From: Bryum argenteum
Taxonomy: Eukaryota > Streptophyta > Bryopsida > Bryales > Bryaceae
Direction: 5' to 3'
NCBI GenBank assembly: GCA_037043015.1
Contig: CM073321.1
Coordinates: forward strand, 5,001 to 69,000
DNA length: 64,000 nt
The position numbers and the translations under genes were made by a program. Below, piece after piece: positions 46,776 through 57,520 of the stretch (its first letter is position 1; each line of letters starts with the position of its first letter). The notes beneath the pieces were generated by a model, which worked only from the letters and a program-made list of their open reading frames with translations, had not been told where the DNA came from and did not search any database.

Positions 46776-48351
46776 ATGCTTCAGCATTTCACAAGGTAAC
46801 ACTCTTGTTTTAATATCATCCACTATTGTCATTGGTCGTGCTGCAGGCTAGATTGCCCAAATCTTCGAGCAAGACTTTTCCTACAACCCTCAGTCAACCC
46901 CTACCGCGTGTGCCATCAGTTAATGGATACCGTTCCATGCCCAAGTGGTTGAACGTGGTGTTGGAGTTGAACGGCGTCCTTTGTTCTACTACCCCTATGT
47001 CTCAAGCCCCATTCCAGTACCTTATTTTTCCTGATCCCAAACACCCTCCTGTTCTGTCGTCAACTATCCCCACCGTAGTTGCTAACACGGTAGTATACTG
47101 TCGTCCTGGCCTTACCCCATTCCTCAATGTGTTAGACCGTTTCTGCCACATCCACGTTTGGAGTACCCTTCAACCTGAAGTAGTCGACGGTCTCTGCACC
47201 TTCCTTTTCTCTAGATCTGTTGCCGTTCCGCAGATCATACTGGCCTCAAACTCCTGCGATGGTCTCTTGTTGAAGAATTACACGACGGCCATGTACCCTG
47301 GCACGACTAATCCTATCTTACTTAAATATCCACGTCGACGTCTCTTGACTAGAAGGGATGCTAATTTCAACGCCCAGAACTTTATTATGGTCGATAGCAA
47401 TCCTGCGGCTTGTATGGCTGTTCCTCCACTGAACACTCTCTTTCCTGATCCTTGGGTCCATTCACATCTGGGCCCACCCTCTGACTCTTATCCACTGAAA
47501 TTAATCCACGAGTTTTGTTTTGCCGTACATTTGAGAGGTCCGCAGAACTTCTGCCAAGTTATGACTAGTAGACCCTCTCACAATGACTTGTCCAAGGACT
47601 CGGAGTTGTACGGCATTATGTCTCGGAATTTGCCCTATGTGTGGAACCAGCTCCTACTAAATGGAAGAACCATGTCGTGATTACTTTCATTTACGGTATT
47701 GCTTAAAATTTGTTTTTTTGCTTTTTCTTTGACTTAGTGTTGTAATGCCTGGTCAGATCATCACCATTTCGTAGTCATGGATTTGCGAATTGCCACTTTC
47801 GATTGTTCTTGTGAGTCTACCATTAGAATGCCTTTTAAAGATTTAGTGTTTCTTTTTATTATTCTCAGGTTTTCAGCGATGGACAACAAAGTGGCTCCGT
47901 GGATGATATTCCTCCAATGGATCTCTCTACGATGTCAGATCCGTCTTACAATAGTGAGGGGTCGAGGACACTCTCGGAGTTGGAGCGAGGGCGGTACATT
48001 TATCTTGCTCGAGATGACGCATCTGCTGTGGACTACACCAAAGACGTCTTGGATGATGATGATGATGATGTTGTTGATAGTTACGCCGATGTACCGAGTC
48101 GAATTGTGGCGGCTTCTCGTGAGAACATCCCGCTACGGCGACGGAGCACCGCGGCACGGATTACTAATACCTCTAGTCGTTCTACGGCCCTTGGTGTTCC
48201 CTGCGATTTAGCTCCCGTCAACCTAAATCATCCTTTGCGAACTTCAATGGCCCGTGTGGGACTATCCTTTGAAGGAGACTATCCCCGAGTTGTTGGGAAG
48301 CGTGACAGAAATGAGGCTTTTGGTGATGCTCGTCCACGTAGTACTATGTAG
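46776..48351 (+). CDS. Gene D: FCP1/NIF-type HAD phosphatase-like protein, catalytic site degenerate
   Basis: Probable exon 1 is 46776-46795 (ATG, 6 codons plus 2 bases); exon 2 then starts at 46852 after TAG and runs to a stop at 47680 unless spliced earlier. A further exon probably covers 47869-48351 (acidic, Asp-run, Arg-rich end) after a CAG acceptor. The exon 2 product has the FCP1-homology order: W-L-N-V-V-L-E-L-N-G-V-L (motif I, usually D-L-D/N-G), C-R-P-G-L-T-P-F-L, V-W-S-T-L (motif II-like) and F-I-M-V-D-S-N-P (motif III-like). The nucleophilic Asp is replaced by Glu and the second Asp by Asn, so phosphatase activity is doubtful; a binding role is possible. It starts only 290 bp after gene C on the same strand within the giant element. 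The junction of exons 2 and 3 is unresolved. Confidence 0.65.
48205..48229 (+). repeat. Palindrome inside the last exon of gene D
   Basis: GATTTAGCTCCCGTC followed by AACCTAAATC, in frame within the coding sequence, analogous to the one in exon 4 of gene C. Confidence 0.8.
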
Positions 48352-48419
48352 ATTTTTCTGGGCTTTACTTTAGGAGGTCTACAATTACACCAATAATTTG
48401 TTTTCTGGATTTTTCAATC

Positions 48420-48425
48420 AATAAA
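48420..48425 (+). terminator. AATAAA poly(A) signal of gene D
   Basis: AATAAA 69 bases after the stop at 48349-48351. Confidence 0.6.
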
Positions 48426-48649
48426 CCTTTCTCCTTTAGTAAATTTGTATTAATCATTGATTGTATTTTGAATGTATTCTTCTTTTTGATTAAGTATAGT
48501 TTGTATATTCATTACTATGTCTTTTTATTTTGAGAATATTCTACTATATTGATAAAACGTGCTCTTTATTTTGAGAATACTTCTCTCTATATTGATAAAC
48601 TTACATTATTTGGTAATGTATTTGGCTTGGTGCACTCTAAGTGCGATTG

Positions 48650-48833
48650 TATTACCGTAAATCGTATTTACCATTTTGTGTATATATTCCCATTATAATG
48701 AATTACGTGTTAAAAGACGTCCGTGACATTTTCGATTTATTTGCGTCACTTTTTCTGTCCGCGTTAAACTACGTTAAACCGCGTTAAAAACAACGTTAAA
48801 AACAGTGTCCGAGGACCCTGTTTTCCTCTAGTG
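48650..48833. repeat. Right subterminal region of the giant element
   Basis: Contains GCGTCACTTTTTCTG, several CGTTAAA strings in a row (48770-48805) and a CATTATAATGAATTACGTG string (48690). The same motifs occur at the left end. It ends with the complement of CACTAGAGGAAAACAG. Confidence 0.8.
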
Positions 48834-48836
48834 GTA

Positions 48837-48901
48837 GCATCGAGGTCATCAGTAGGTGAAACTACTTCTCGTTCTTTGTCTTTTTGCTGTCGAGGCAGCA
48901 T
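48837..48901 (-). pseudogene. Gypsy gag, first codons
   Basis: Read leftward from the ATG at 48901, about 22 hydrophilic codons run to the CACTA insertion site and continue at 23703. It lies 70 bp inside the 5' LTR. Confidence 0.7.
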
Positions 48902-48951
48902 TTTGTTTTGCGTAGGGCTTCTAATCGACTTCTGAGTATCTCAACACTCCA

Positions 48952-48972
48952 TCCCCGGCATGGTCGCCAAAA
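48952..48972 (-). other. Probable primer-binding site of the gypsy element
   Basis: Immediately inside the 5' LTR the minus strand reads TTTTGGCGACCATGCCGGGG. TGGCGxC...TGCCGGGG resembles the primer sites of several plant gypsy elements; the tRNA was not assigned. Confidence 0.5.
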
Positions 48973-49632
48973 TGTTAGCCGCGTAAATATAGAAGTGCTT
49001 TGTGAGCCTACTCAATTCGACCAATGTCCGTATTTTCAGGTAGCGGAGGGTACCTTGGTGTAGTAAGAGAGGGAAGAGGTACAGACTTAAAGAGACAACG
49101 TTCAAGGGAACAGTAGGGGAACCATCCATGGTGAGCGTTGACAGCAAGGTCTTTGAGTGAACACTCGGCTTACTCAATGGTGGCTTAGGGTGCTCTCGCA
49201 AGCCTCAGAAGAGGGGCGTCATTGGCATCAACGCTGGCTTTGTAGTATCTGGGGGAAAGTGAAGTTTGTCCTCCTAGCCGGCGAAGACGTGAGAGAAGTA
49301 AGGGTGGTGAGACTGGTTAGACAACCACAGTTGCCTTACATTAGCTATCGGACAGGCAGCAAAGGGGGGAGTGGTTCCTTTGGTGAATCGCCCAAGGCAA
49401 AAAACGGCGTTAGAGTAGCATAATTAGCGAGGAAAGAGGGCAAGTTCAAGAATAGCAAGAAGACAACAGTTAGGAATCAGAAGAGCATAACGGTGAGACG
49501 AAAAGGTCCCTACTCTGTGTTTGCTACGCTCTTAAGTACCGCTGATGTCTCCGCAATCTACTACTGCCGATTGGTGGCCCTATCCTTGCGATTTGATAGC
49601 GCACGTTGTTGTCAACATTGGCTGCGGTAGCA
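48973..49632 (-). repeat. Gypsy LTR, right copy (5' LTR)
   Basis: Starts TGTTAGCCGCG, ends GCGGTAGCA; direct repeat of 15792-16529. Confidence 0.85.
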
Positions 49633-49637
49633 ATACA

Positions 49638-50453
49638 CTGTTGTCTTTTCTATGCCTGTAGTATCCACAGCTCCAAGAAAAAGCTCTCCAGCCTTAGTCA
49701 CAAGCATTGCATTCACCAAAAGGCGACTAGTCACAGAATACCATCCATGGCCAAAGTTTTTCTAAACTTCCGAAGGCTCTCCGAGAGTCTACTATCTAGT
49801 TTCATTTGTAGCTTGGCCTTTACTTCTCCCAACAACCTTGTTCGGATGTCATGGTAAGATGGTAGAGCATAGGATTTTCTAAATCGAGCAGTCTTCGTTA
49901 CAATTGCTTTGAATGCAATATTCCGTGCTACAGAAAATGGTATATTTGCTTTGTAGAAAAAATTCGGCCAAAGCTTATCTAACTCCCTCCCATCTGCTTC
50001 TGCAAAAGAAGCTTCAATTGAAGATTGCTTGATCTGCTTCACAAAGCCAATCATAGGGCGATTATCCTTAATTCCCTTCATAAGGATGGAAGATGAGGAG
50101 GTCGCTCCAACTATAGATTTTGCTAAATTCACGGTGGTACCTAAAGAGGACCCAACACAAGTGTTATCTGAAGGGAACTCTAGAATGCCATGTTTTGAGG
50201 CAAACGAAATGCCCAATGATGGAGTGAGAAAAAGTTTAGTAAGAAATTGATCCAATTCTCCATTATATGGAGGGAACTCCATGCTACATCTTAAAAATAG
50301 CTGTCTAATTTGGGTAGGCAGCTTTGGGCAAAGAACAAAACTCGGATCGCAATATCTAGGAATCTTTTTGTACCCATAATGACTCAGATTTCGACTCTTC
50401 TTCTTGGAAACTTTTACGAGACATAAAGAGCACTGTATGAAGGACCCGGACAC
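49638..50453 (-). pseudogene. hAT transposase, N-terminal piece
   Basis: Begins at about 50453 with a BED-like zinc-finger pattern (Q-C-S-L-C, then L-S-H-Y). The hAT/DUF659 region follows: I-P-F-S-V-A-R-N-I-A-F, then L-P-S-Y-H-D-I-R-T-R-L-L. After a frame break near 49725 it continues as L-V-N-A-M and A-G-E-L-F-L-G-A-V-D-T-T-G up to the gypsy insertion site. The frame resumes at 15791. Together the two pieces cover the N-terminal two thirds of a hAT transposase. Confidence 0.85.
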
Positions 50454-50749
50454 TTTGCCTTCCTTCTCGATGTCTACAAACCAAGGGTCATATTAAGCGA
50501 GGCCCATTTTCATAAAAAAGACACCTTAAAGTTATAATTGTGATAGAACCGGTACATAGAAAAAAAATGTCAAGAGTTCCTAGCGATCCTCCTAAATCCT
50601 CACTTCTAAACTCAATGCTTACTTCACAATGTATACATAACCAAATTATCTGGCTTAAAGCTCTTGGGAAGTATTCAAAATTCAGAAGTGAAGTGAAACT
50701 CTATGTCTTTCCCTTATATATCATCGAACTCTAAATATGACCATTGCAA

Positions 50750-51235
50750 TTTGAAAATGACATGCTCCAGGGACCGTTGACCATTGCCAGCCATACGCCT
50801 TGACCAAAGACCGGTCGCCCAGGCCAAAGATCGGTTGCACGGGCCGACGGCCGGCTTGGACGACCGGTCTCCTCGACCGAAAACCGGACCCTTATGCCCA
50901 CGACTAGCTCGGAGGCCGGTCCCTCAGGCCGATGGCTAGCCTAGAGGCCGAAACCTGGGCCGACGGCCACCGCGGAGGTCGGTCGCCCGGGCCAAAGATT
51001 GTACGCGCGGGCTGACGGCCCGCAAGGGCGATTGGTCGCCCAGACTAAAGATCGGTCGCGCAGGCCGACAGCTAGCCCAGACGCCGATCTCCTAGATCAG
51101 TCGCCTAGGCGTGCCGGCCAATCGACGCACACCAATGGTCATTTACGCTTTGTAAAAGTCCAAAATCTCTAAGTCACAGACGCTAATCAATCGGTCGCGC
51201 AGGCTAACAGCTAGCCCAGACGCCGAAAACTAGAC
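50750..51235. repeat. GGCCGA/CGGTCG-rich imperfect repeats
   Basis: Units such as GGTCGCCCAGGCCAAAGATCG and GGCCGACGGCC recur with variation, giving a GC-rich block in AT-rich surroundings. Possibly part of an LTR; no coding recognised. Confidence 0.6.
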
Positions 51236-51429
51236 CACTTTACAAATGCCGAGGAAAAACTGATGCCATTATCACGACCGCCCCCGCGCGAGGATACAAC
51301 ACCAAACCGACAATCCTCGCCAATATAGTCGTCACCAAGCCCATGCCGCCAATCGCTAACTCCGGATCTAGAACATTTGCTAAGCATAGACAACATTTAA
51401 TCTGAATGTTGAGGATGCATCGTAGGGTG

Positions 51430-51915
51430 TCAGAATAAGGGACACCAGCAACGACAAAGAGGAGATCAATGACGCTGAGGACGAGGTCTGCAAGTACTTC
51501 GTCCAATACCTGGACTTAGCCCAAAGGTTTTTCCGATCCAGAAGCCAGCGATGTCTATTTTCAGGGATGCAACAAGATGTAAAAGAAGACAGTCCACGAC
51601 ATCTACAGCCATGATGTCAACATTTGCGACAAACCTCTCTTAGACAAAAGAATTGCTGCAGCCATCAAAATCATCTATGGGGGTGAGGAACCCTCTCAAA
51701 GCAAACATCAGATGCCTAGAGAAGTTACCGAACCCAGCCGACGACGAGAAGAGCAAACTTCCCGCCGTTGACCAATCTGAGGACAAATTGCACACTCACA
51801 AAGAAGGCGAAACATTACCCGAGTCAACGTTGTCAGCAAATGGAACGATCAAGTCGGGAGGAGAGGGTCACCGTTTGGCACCTGGCGACTATGGCAGCAA
51901 CAGTATTATTTAGAG
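51430..51915 (+). pseudogene. Inverted fragment of the gypsy 3' ORF
   Basis: Its plus-strand translation (L-P-A-V-D-Q-S-E-D near 51765, then H-K-E-G-E) matches the minus-strand sequence at 16440-16870 (H-P-A-V-D-Q-S-E-D, H-K-E-G-K). It is a diverged, separate copy of the terminal ORF of the same retroelement family in opposite orientation. Confidence 0.7.
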
Positions 51916-51959
51916 GCGTAGAAAACAAAGAGTAGGTCTTCTTCCCTTAGTCGTCTAAT

Positions 51960-53600
51960 TGTAGTGATAGAAACAAGGTTACAACAATTGTCCTCTTATT
52001 GCACACTATCAATACAAAGGCTAGGAGCCAGTTCTTCTCTCTATCCGCTTAATGTCTATGCTTTCAACTATTCACATTCATTTGCTTCCTTTTCTACTTC
52101 TCTCTACGCTACATACGTTGTGCTAGCTTTGTCACAATCCCTTGTGCAAATCTCCAACGCACACAGTTGACCTCGGTTGTCGCTGTCGTTAGGCAATCTA
52201 GGACGACGTTGGGCTGCCTTTAAGTCAAGCTTCGTTAGGACTACACCCTGCTGCTCCCATTTTGTGTCCCTTCGATCTCTCTTTGCACATCAGACTTAGC
52301 TCAAGAGAGTCACCCAGGGCGACTGTATAGTCTATAGAGGAAGTTCTCCTCGGTTGACCTAACTACCTGATCAGCCAAGTAGGCCAACGATGACTATGCT
52401 ATCGGAGAAGAAGTTACCACACATTCCCCTTAGCCAAGCATGACTGTTGATTACTTGATATAGTTCGTCTTTCTTAAGTATCCTCCTCCCTTGCTGGCTA
52501 AAATAGACATTTGGTCAACTTTAGTAGGCTCGTAAAGTGTTAAGGGGGTTTTTCAAGAAACTAACCTTAGCTTGTCTAAGTTAGTTTTCCTACTTGTCGC
52601 AATCACGTCGGATCATAGAAACTGCAACTAACAAGAAGAGGGAGTTGTTTAGTCTACCCGCTAGTAATCGACTAGGGTGACTTGACAACTTTACTTCGGA
52701 TTTGTCAAAGCCTAAAGGAAGAGAAAACAAACAACTGTAACAAACATATCAGAGACTCTGCAAAAAGAGGTCGGTTACCCTCATCAAACGTATACTACAA
52801 AAGAACAGAATAGAAGACTCTGCAAGACTCTGAGATTGCCAACAAAAAAATGTAGATAGGCTAAACCTCAATTCTGTTAAAATGGTGTGAGCCAACAAAT
52901 GTGCAACATTCATTTGTTTGGCTCAATGTTTATGTTTTGTCAAATGTTAATTGAATATTGTGATATAAGTAGGAGGAGTTAAGGGTTTTGAATGAAAATC
53001 CTTAAATGTTAATTGGAAGGTTAGAAAGTATTAACTTTTTGAGAAGACTTTTTAGAGGAAGTGGAGTCAATTTGAACACTGGAGTAGGGTAAGAAGAAAA
53101 GGGGTAGTTGGTAGAGTAGGAAAATTAAACAATTAGATTAGGGACCCCACGATGGAAGCCCAAAGTGGTGAAGGAAGAGTGGGGATTTGATGAGTAGAGT
53201 AGAAGGCCCCACGATTGAAGCCCAAAGTGGTGAGGAAAGAGTGGGGGCTATCCCTTTCCTTCAAGTCGGCACTCCTTCGACAAACAAGATCAAGCTACAA
53301 TCAATAGGTCTCTCATGGTTAATATCTTGTATGTTAGTAAAATTGTTAGTCCTTGTTGGATGGCTTCCATAGTGATTATTTATCACCTTGTGGCAATGGA
53401 AGCCACCATTGACCCTCCATCCAAGTGGCATTGTGGAGGGATCATGGGACTTTTATATATTTATAGTAGTAGGTAGAGCATGGGCATGGGACTTGCTCCC
53501 TTGCATGGGTGGCAAGTTGGCTCCATTGTTAGTACTTACCCTTAGTTACCGGCCAAGTAAATGGCCGGGTTAAAACTTGAGAGCAAGGGTATTTAAGTCT
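51960..53600. other. No recognisable gene
   Basis: Moderate GC without long frames. Text such as CCCCACGATxGAAGCCCAAAGTGGTGA is duplicated at 53148 and 53205. Probably retroelement non-coding sequence belonging with the inverted fragment upstream. Confidence 0.4.
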
Positions 53601-54500
53601 TGCTCCCAAACTTGTTTATCATCTCTTTGTAATGACCCGCTCAATCTAGTTAAAGTAGGAGAAGGAAGGCCATGGGCCTCCTTCTCCTCCATCTTGTTTG
53701 TCTCATATCTTGTTTGTCTACCTCTTCTTCTTTGTAATGTTTAGTTAGAGTAGGAGTAGGGAGGCAGGTGGACCTCTTTCTCAATTTTGTTTGTCTACCT
53801 GTTCTTCTTTGTAATGCTTAGTTAGAGTAGGAGTAGGGAGGCAGGTGGACCTCCCTCTCAATTTCGTTTCTTTTCTGATAGGTAACTTGTGAGTAGAGCT
53901 TTCCAACGGTAGTAAGCATGCTCAAATCCGAGTTGTAGAGAGGGAGAAATTTGCTCCCAAAGACGGGGTGTCGAAAACAATTTCCCCCCGGCAGTGAACA
54001 AATCAGCTGTGTTCAAACAGCAATCAGTCCCAGAGTTTTCTTGCTATGCTGTTGAGATTTCTAGGGTGGACAGAGCTCCAAGAGAGCTTTCCAGGGGTAT
54101 ATGGCATGCCCCGATCCGATCTTTCAAAAAGGAGAAATTGGCTCCCAAAGTCGGGGCGTTGGAAAAGTTTCCCCCCCCGACAGTGGCAAAAACTGCCACG
54201 GTCAAAGTGGAATCAGTCCTAGGATTTTCACTCTTTGCTCTTGAGATTTTGTGGGTAGGTGGGAAATCAAGTAAGCTTTCTAAAAAGCTATGGCACGCTT
54301 GATTCCGAGCTAGGATGACGACTTGGTGGCCCAAAAACCAAGAGGCACTTTCAAGGTCATCCGGCGGGGGAGTTTTCTCCTCATTTACCTTCTTGTTTTT
54401 TCCTCTTCTTCTTGTCTCCTCCTCTTCTTTGTTCCTTCTTCTTGTGATTTCCTTCAATTCACCCCTTATGACCAAAGGCCACCTACATGGTGGTTTTTAA
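53600..54500 (-). repeat. Dispersed repeat, copy 3 (inverted)
   Basis: Complement of the family at 11534-13180 and 13340-14490: pyrimidine-rich CTCCTTCTCCTCC tracts, and CACCCCTTATGACC near 54460 with CCACCTACATGGTGG at its end. An internal block with the strings AGAGCTTTCC and TTGGCTCCCAAAG is duplicated (about 53900-54130 and 54130-54300). The frame at 54044-54475 is low-complexity shadow. Confidence 0.6.
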
Positions 54501-54507
54501 AGCTCAC

Positions 54508-54921
54508 AAATGGCACTATTCTATGTGCCATTTTAGCGGAGCTAAAGTGCCATATTGTGCAAACGTGCCATTTTACAAGCATATTTTTGAACTGAAGTTC
54601 AAAAGTATTTATGCCTACAAAATGGCATGTTTATTAATATCACACATGTACTTCGTAATATCACCAAAACTTCTGTAATATCACCAAAATTTCCATAATA
54701 TCACACATTTTTATGGTTTTTGATCTTTGGAAACAGTAAAAGGGCAAATATTTCCGAACGGCCGTTCATAAATATTGTTGTTTTTGAACGGCCGTTCAGA
54801 AATATTTACCCAATCAAGTCAAAACTGGACAAAAACTCGACAAAAACCAGCATCATTTTTTTCATTTTAAGCACCCCAAAAAGCGCCATTTTAGCGGAAT
54901 AACGCCATTTTAACGGAATTG
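54508..54921. mobile_element. MITE related to 55369-55621, left end truncated
   Basis: The right end is GCCATTTTAACGGAATTGAGG, identical to the right end of the neighbouring MITE. The left side begins inside the terminal repeat. The interior shares GTGCCATTTTA and AATATCAC-rich text. Confidence 0.5.
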
Positions 54922-55368
54922 AGGTTGCTAGCAACATCTCTCACATAGTGGAGAGTGATGCATATAGTCTGTTGGGTCTGACTGTTAGATCCCGCTGATT
55001 AAAATATGTCAGCTGACCTGGGCCTAGTTAGTGACATGTCGAATGTCTAAAACGAGTCTAGGACTCTAATCCTGCTGAATAGATATCCAACCTAATGAAC
55101 CTACTCGGTATCGACTAGCGGGTCTATACATGTCGGGTATAGACCAGACTGAATAGCCTACTAAATAGGCTACGAATATTCCGTTAACATAGAGCATTTT
55201 TATACTTGCCCGGCTAACAGACTTACCAGTAGATAACCGGCAGAGTCGGCAGTATTTGGGGTTGATACTCGACAGATTGATCGACCTTCCTACAGGTCAA
55301 GTCGACCTTAGAGTCGACCGCGTCTCAGACCCGCAACCTATATGTAATCACCTTCTCTCTCAAAAGAT

Positions 55369-55621
55369 CCCCAATTCCGTTAAAGTGGCGTTACGCCGCT
55401 AAAATGGCACACCTCAACTTTCTGAACTAAAGTTCAAAAATCATGTGATATAACAGAATTTGAAGGTGATATCATGGAAAATGAGTGACACTGTATATAA
55501 AGGAGTGATATCATTCAAAAAATTGTGATATTATAGAATACACCATTCCATGTGAGCACATATGTAAGATTTGGTGTGACAAAATGGCACATGGCATAGT
55601 GCCATTTTAACGGAATTGAGG
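55369..55621. mobile_element. 253-bp MITE with CCCCAATTCCGTTAAA ends
   Basis: The left end CCCCAATTCCGTTAAAGTGG pairs with the right end CCATTTTAACGGAATTGAGG as an inverted repeat of about 20 bp with two mismatches. No coding capacity. The superfamily was not assigned because the flanking duplication is unclear. Confidence 0.65.
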
Positions 55622-55983
55622 TTAAAGGCGTTACTCAGTTTTATATTATGATATCTTTTGCTCGTAACCCAAATAGCGACGATCTGGATACTATATGTTT
55701 GTGTGTTATCCACTTATTAGTTTAGTGGTCGAGTCTATTGCCATTCCTTGTCATCTACGTCTGTGCCATACCTCTAAGATTGGCTCTCTAGCCGAATAGT
55801 ATCGACGAGGCGTAAAGAGTATATCAATTGAGTCTGTGTCATTGATTTATTTGTTTTAGGCTTTCACTTACATCTAGTAGTCAATTCCTTGAGTCGACTA
55901 CCAATGTCGACTCTTCTCCTCGTTTAGTCGGCTTAATACAAAACCCCCTTGACAAAAACTGCCCGATCGGTGGCTTGGAGTGC

Positions 55984-56217
55984 CTAAAGTACACCTTCCT
56001 GCTCCTTCATCTTCTTCCTCAAGGTCAAGGCCTCCCTCTCTGCCTCTATCTTTTCTACCCAGAGATCGGTCATCTCTTTGATCAAAACTTCTACATACGC
56101 CAGATACCTGCAGACATTGCGTAATCGGAATAGCTTACTGAGGTCAGATAGCGCAGAAAAGAGTTGCTGATTGTCCTCCTCCATCGTCTTGAGTGCAACC
56201 GGATTGGTTGCAAGCAC
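55984..56217 (-). pseudogene. Coiled-coil fragment, possibly retroelement gag
   Basis: A 77-codon frame, helical and charged (K-I-E-A-E-R-E-A-L-x-L-R-K-K), cut at its start by a CACTA-type terminus at 56214. No domain recognised. Confidence 0.3.
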
Positions 56218-57130
56218 TATAAGAAAACCCTGTTTTTTTTATGTCTAAGCTAGACATCCGAAACGTCTGAGGATGTCCGCGTTGAAACTTTAAGATCTAA
56301 GAAGACATCTCGATTTGTTGGATGTCTAATATGATGTCTTAGAGATTAAGATTACGTTAAGACGGGGATGTCTAGGGATGTTGGTCGAAACGTCTAAGTT
56401 TTCTAGATGTCTGACTAGACATCGCCGAAGATATCAAGTTGCCACACTGACAAGGGATTTTGGACCAGCAAGGTAAAAATGACCAAAAGTTATCGTTGGA
56501 CTGGGTAAAAAGCATTTCTAATGTTAGAAAAGTAGGTGAATGGGCAGCGGTTTTCAAGAGTGAAAAAAAAACATCACACTTTTTTTCTTTTTTAAAAAAT
56601 ATTAAATCATTATGTGACGTGGCAATATTGAAAATACAAATTTCAGGTTATTCTCACTATTTTCCATTGGTCTATTTTTTGATGATATTAAAATATAAAA
56701 TTATATTCCAATAAAAAATATATTTCATAAATTTTTATTATATTCGAATAAATTAGAATATTATAATTTTGTAAATTTTTTATGATCTAAAATTATTTAA
56801 ATATTTAAAAAATTTTATATATAAAATATAATAATATCTATAAAATAACAATGGTGCCGAATGATAGAATTTCAAAGTAAAAGTAATTTCATGGATATTT
56901 AATCCTCAAAAAACACGTGGACATAGGTTAAAAAAGTTATTTTCAGCGCTTTATCTACATGACAATGAAAACTCCACGTCAGACCACTGGACAAGTCATA
57001 CAACATATAGTCGAATGTCTAACACGATGTCCAACTTACCATAACTACGGTCAGGCATGAATGTCCGCGTAGACGTCTACTGGGATGTTTACGAAGATGT
57101 TTTGCTCGACATCCTCCTAGACGTCATTTA
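56214..57130. mobile_element. CACTA-type element fragment (second family)
   Basis: Starts CACTATAAGAAAACCCTG, the same terminus as the MITE at 11877. It is followed by many GATGTCTA/TAGACATC strings in both orientations up to about 57120. The right terminus was not found, so it is truncated or diverged. The interior is AT-rich with no transposase. Confidence 0.5.
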
Positions 57131-57520
57131 CCAAAAAGCAGCAGTACTTAAGGGTCTCTTAAGAATAATATCAACTTCTTCTCTTACTGCTTGCCTTCCA
57201 TTGGCGGGGGTTTGTGATTAGGCTCTGTCTCTAATAACCTTCAATCCTCGAATACTTAAAGAAAATATAAAAAGAAAAAAAAACAATAAACAGTATTTTT
57301 TGGCTAACTTCAAGAAGGAATTAAATATTATGGGTTACTTATAGATTAGAGTATTATAGTCTATTAGTAAGATTATACATTACTCTATCATCAACAATCA
57401 ATATTAGACAATTGGAAGCCAATGTATAAGAGATATGAATTTATGAAAGTAGCTATTTTATACAGTTTAAGGGACAATTCTAGAATAGAATTATTATTAG
57501 GAAAGTTAGTTGGAAAGTTA

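Larger units (their letters stand above)
23704..48833. mobile_element. Giant (25.1-kb) CACTA/EnSpm-type transposon with three cargo genes
   Basis: Terminal inverted repeats of 16 perfect bases: CACTAGAGGAAAACAG at 23704-23719 and its complement at 48818-48833. A perfect 3-bp GTA duplication lies at 23701-23703 and 48834-48836. Removing the block rejoins the gag frame of the host gypsy element apart from a nearby one-base shift. CACTA ends, 3-bp duplications and repeat-rich subterminal regions are hallmarks of the CACTA superfamily. Inside: subterminal repeats, gene B (minus), a repeat-filled leader intron, a GC-rich leader, an AT-rich spacer, a second GC-rich leader, a second repeat-filled leader intron, gene C (plus), gene D (plus) and the right subterminal region. 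It lacks a recognisable TNP2-type (Transposase_21) gene; gene B is the transposase candidate. One frameshift in B and two in C suggest this copy is recent but may be inactive, or that the assembly has homopolymer errors. Confidence 0.93.
15787..49637 (-). mobile_element. Ty3/gypsy LTR retrotransposon, interrupted by the giant CACTA element
   Basis: Two LTRs in direct orientation (15792-16529 and 48973-49632) are flanked by 5-bp sites GTACA (15787-15791) and ATACA (49633-49637). Coding is on the minus strand in the order gag, protease, reverse transcriptase, RNase H, integrase, then an extra 3' ORF. Gag starts at 48901, is cut at 48837/23703 by the CACTA element, and resumes. Numerous stops, frameshifts and a missing integrase core show it is old and defective. 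It lies inside a hAT transposase gene whose frame is continuous across it. Confidence 0.9.

Noticed and set aside
23704..48833. Two independent CACTA elements contributing one end each
   Set aside because: The same GTA target duplication flanks both outer ends and gag coding resumes across the block, which is best explained by one insertion.
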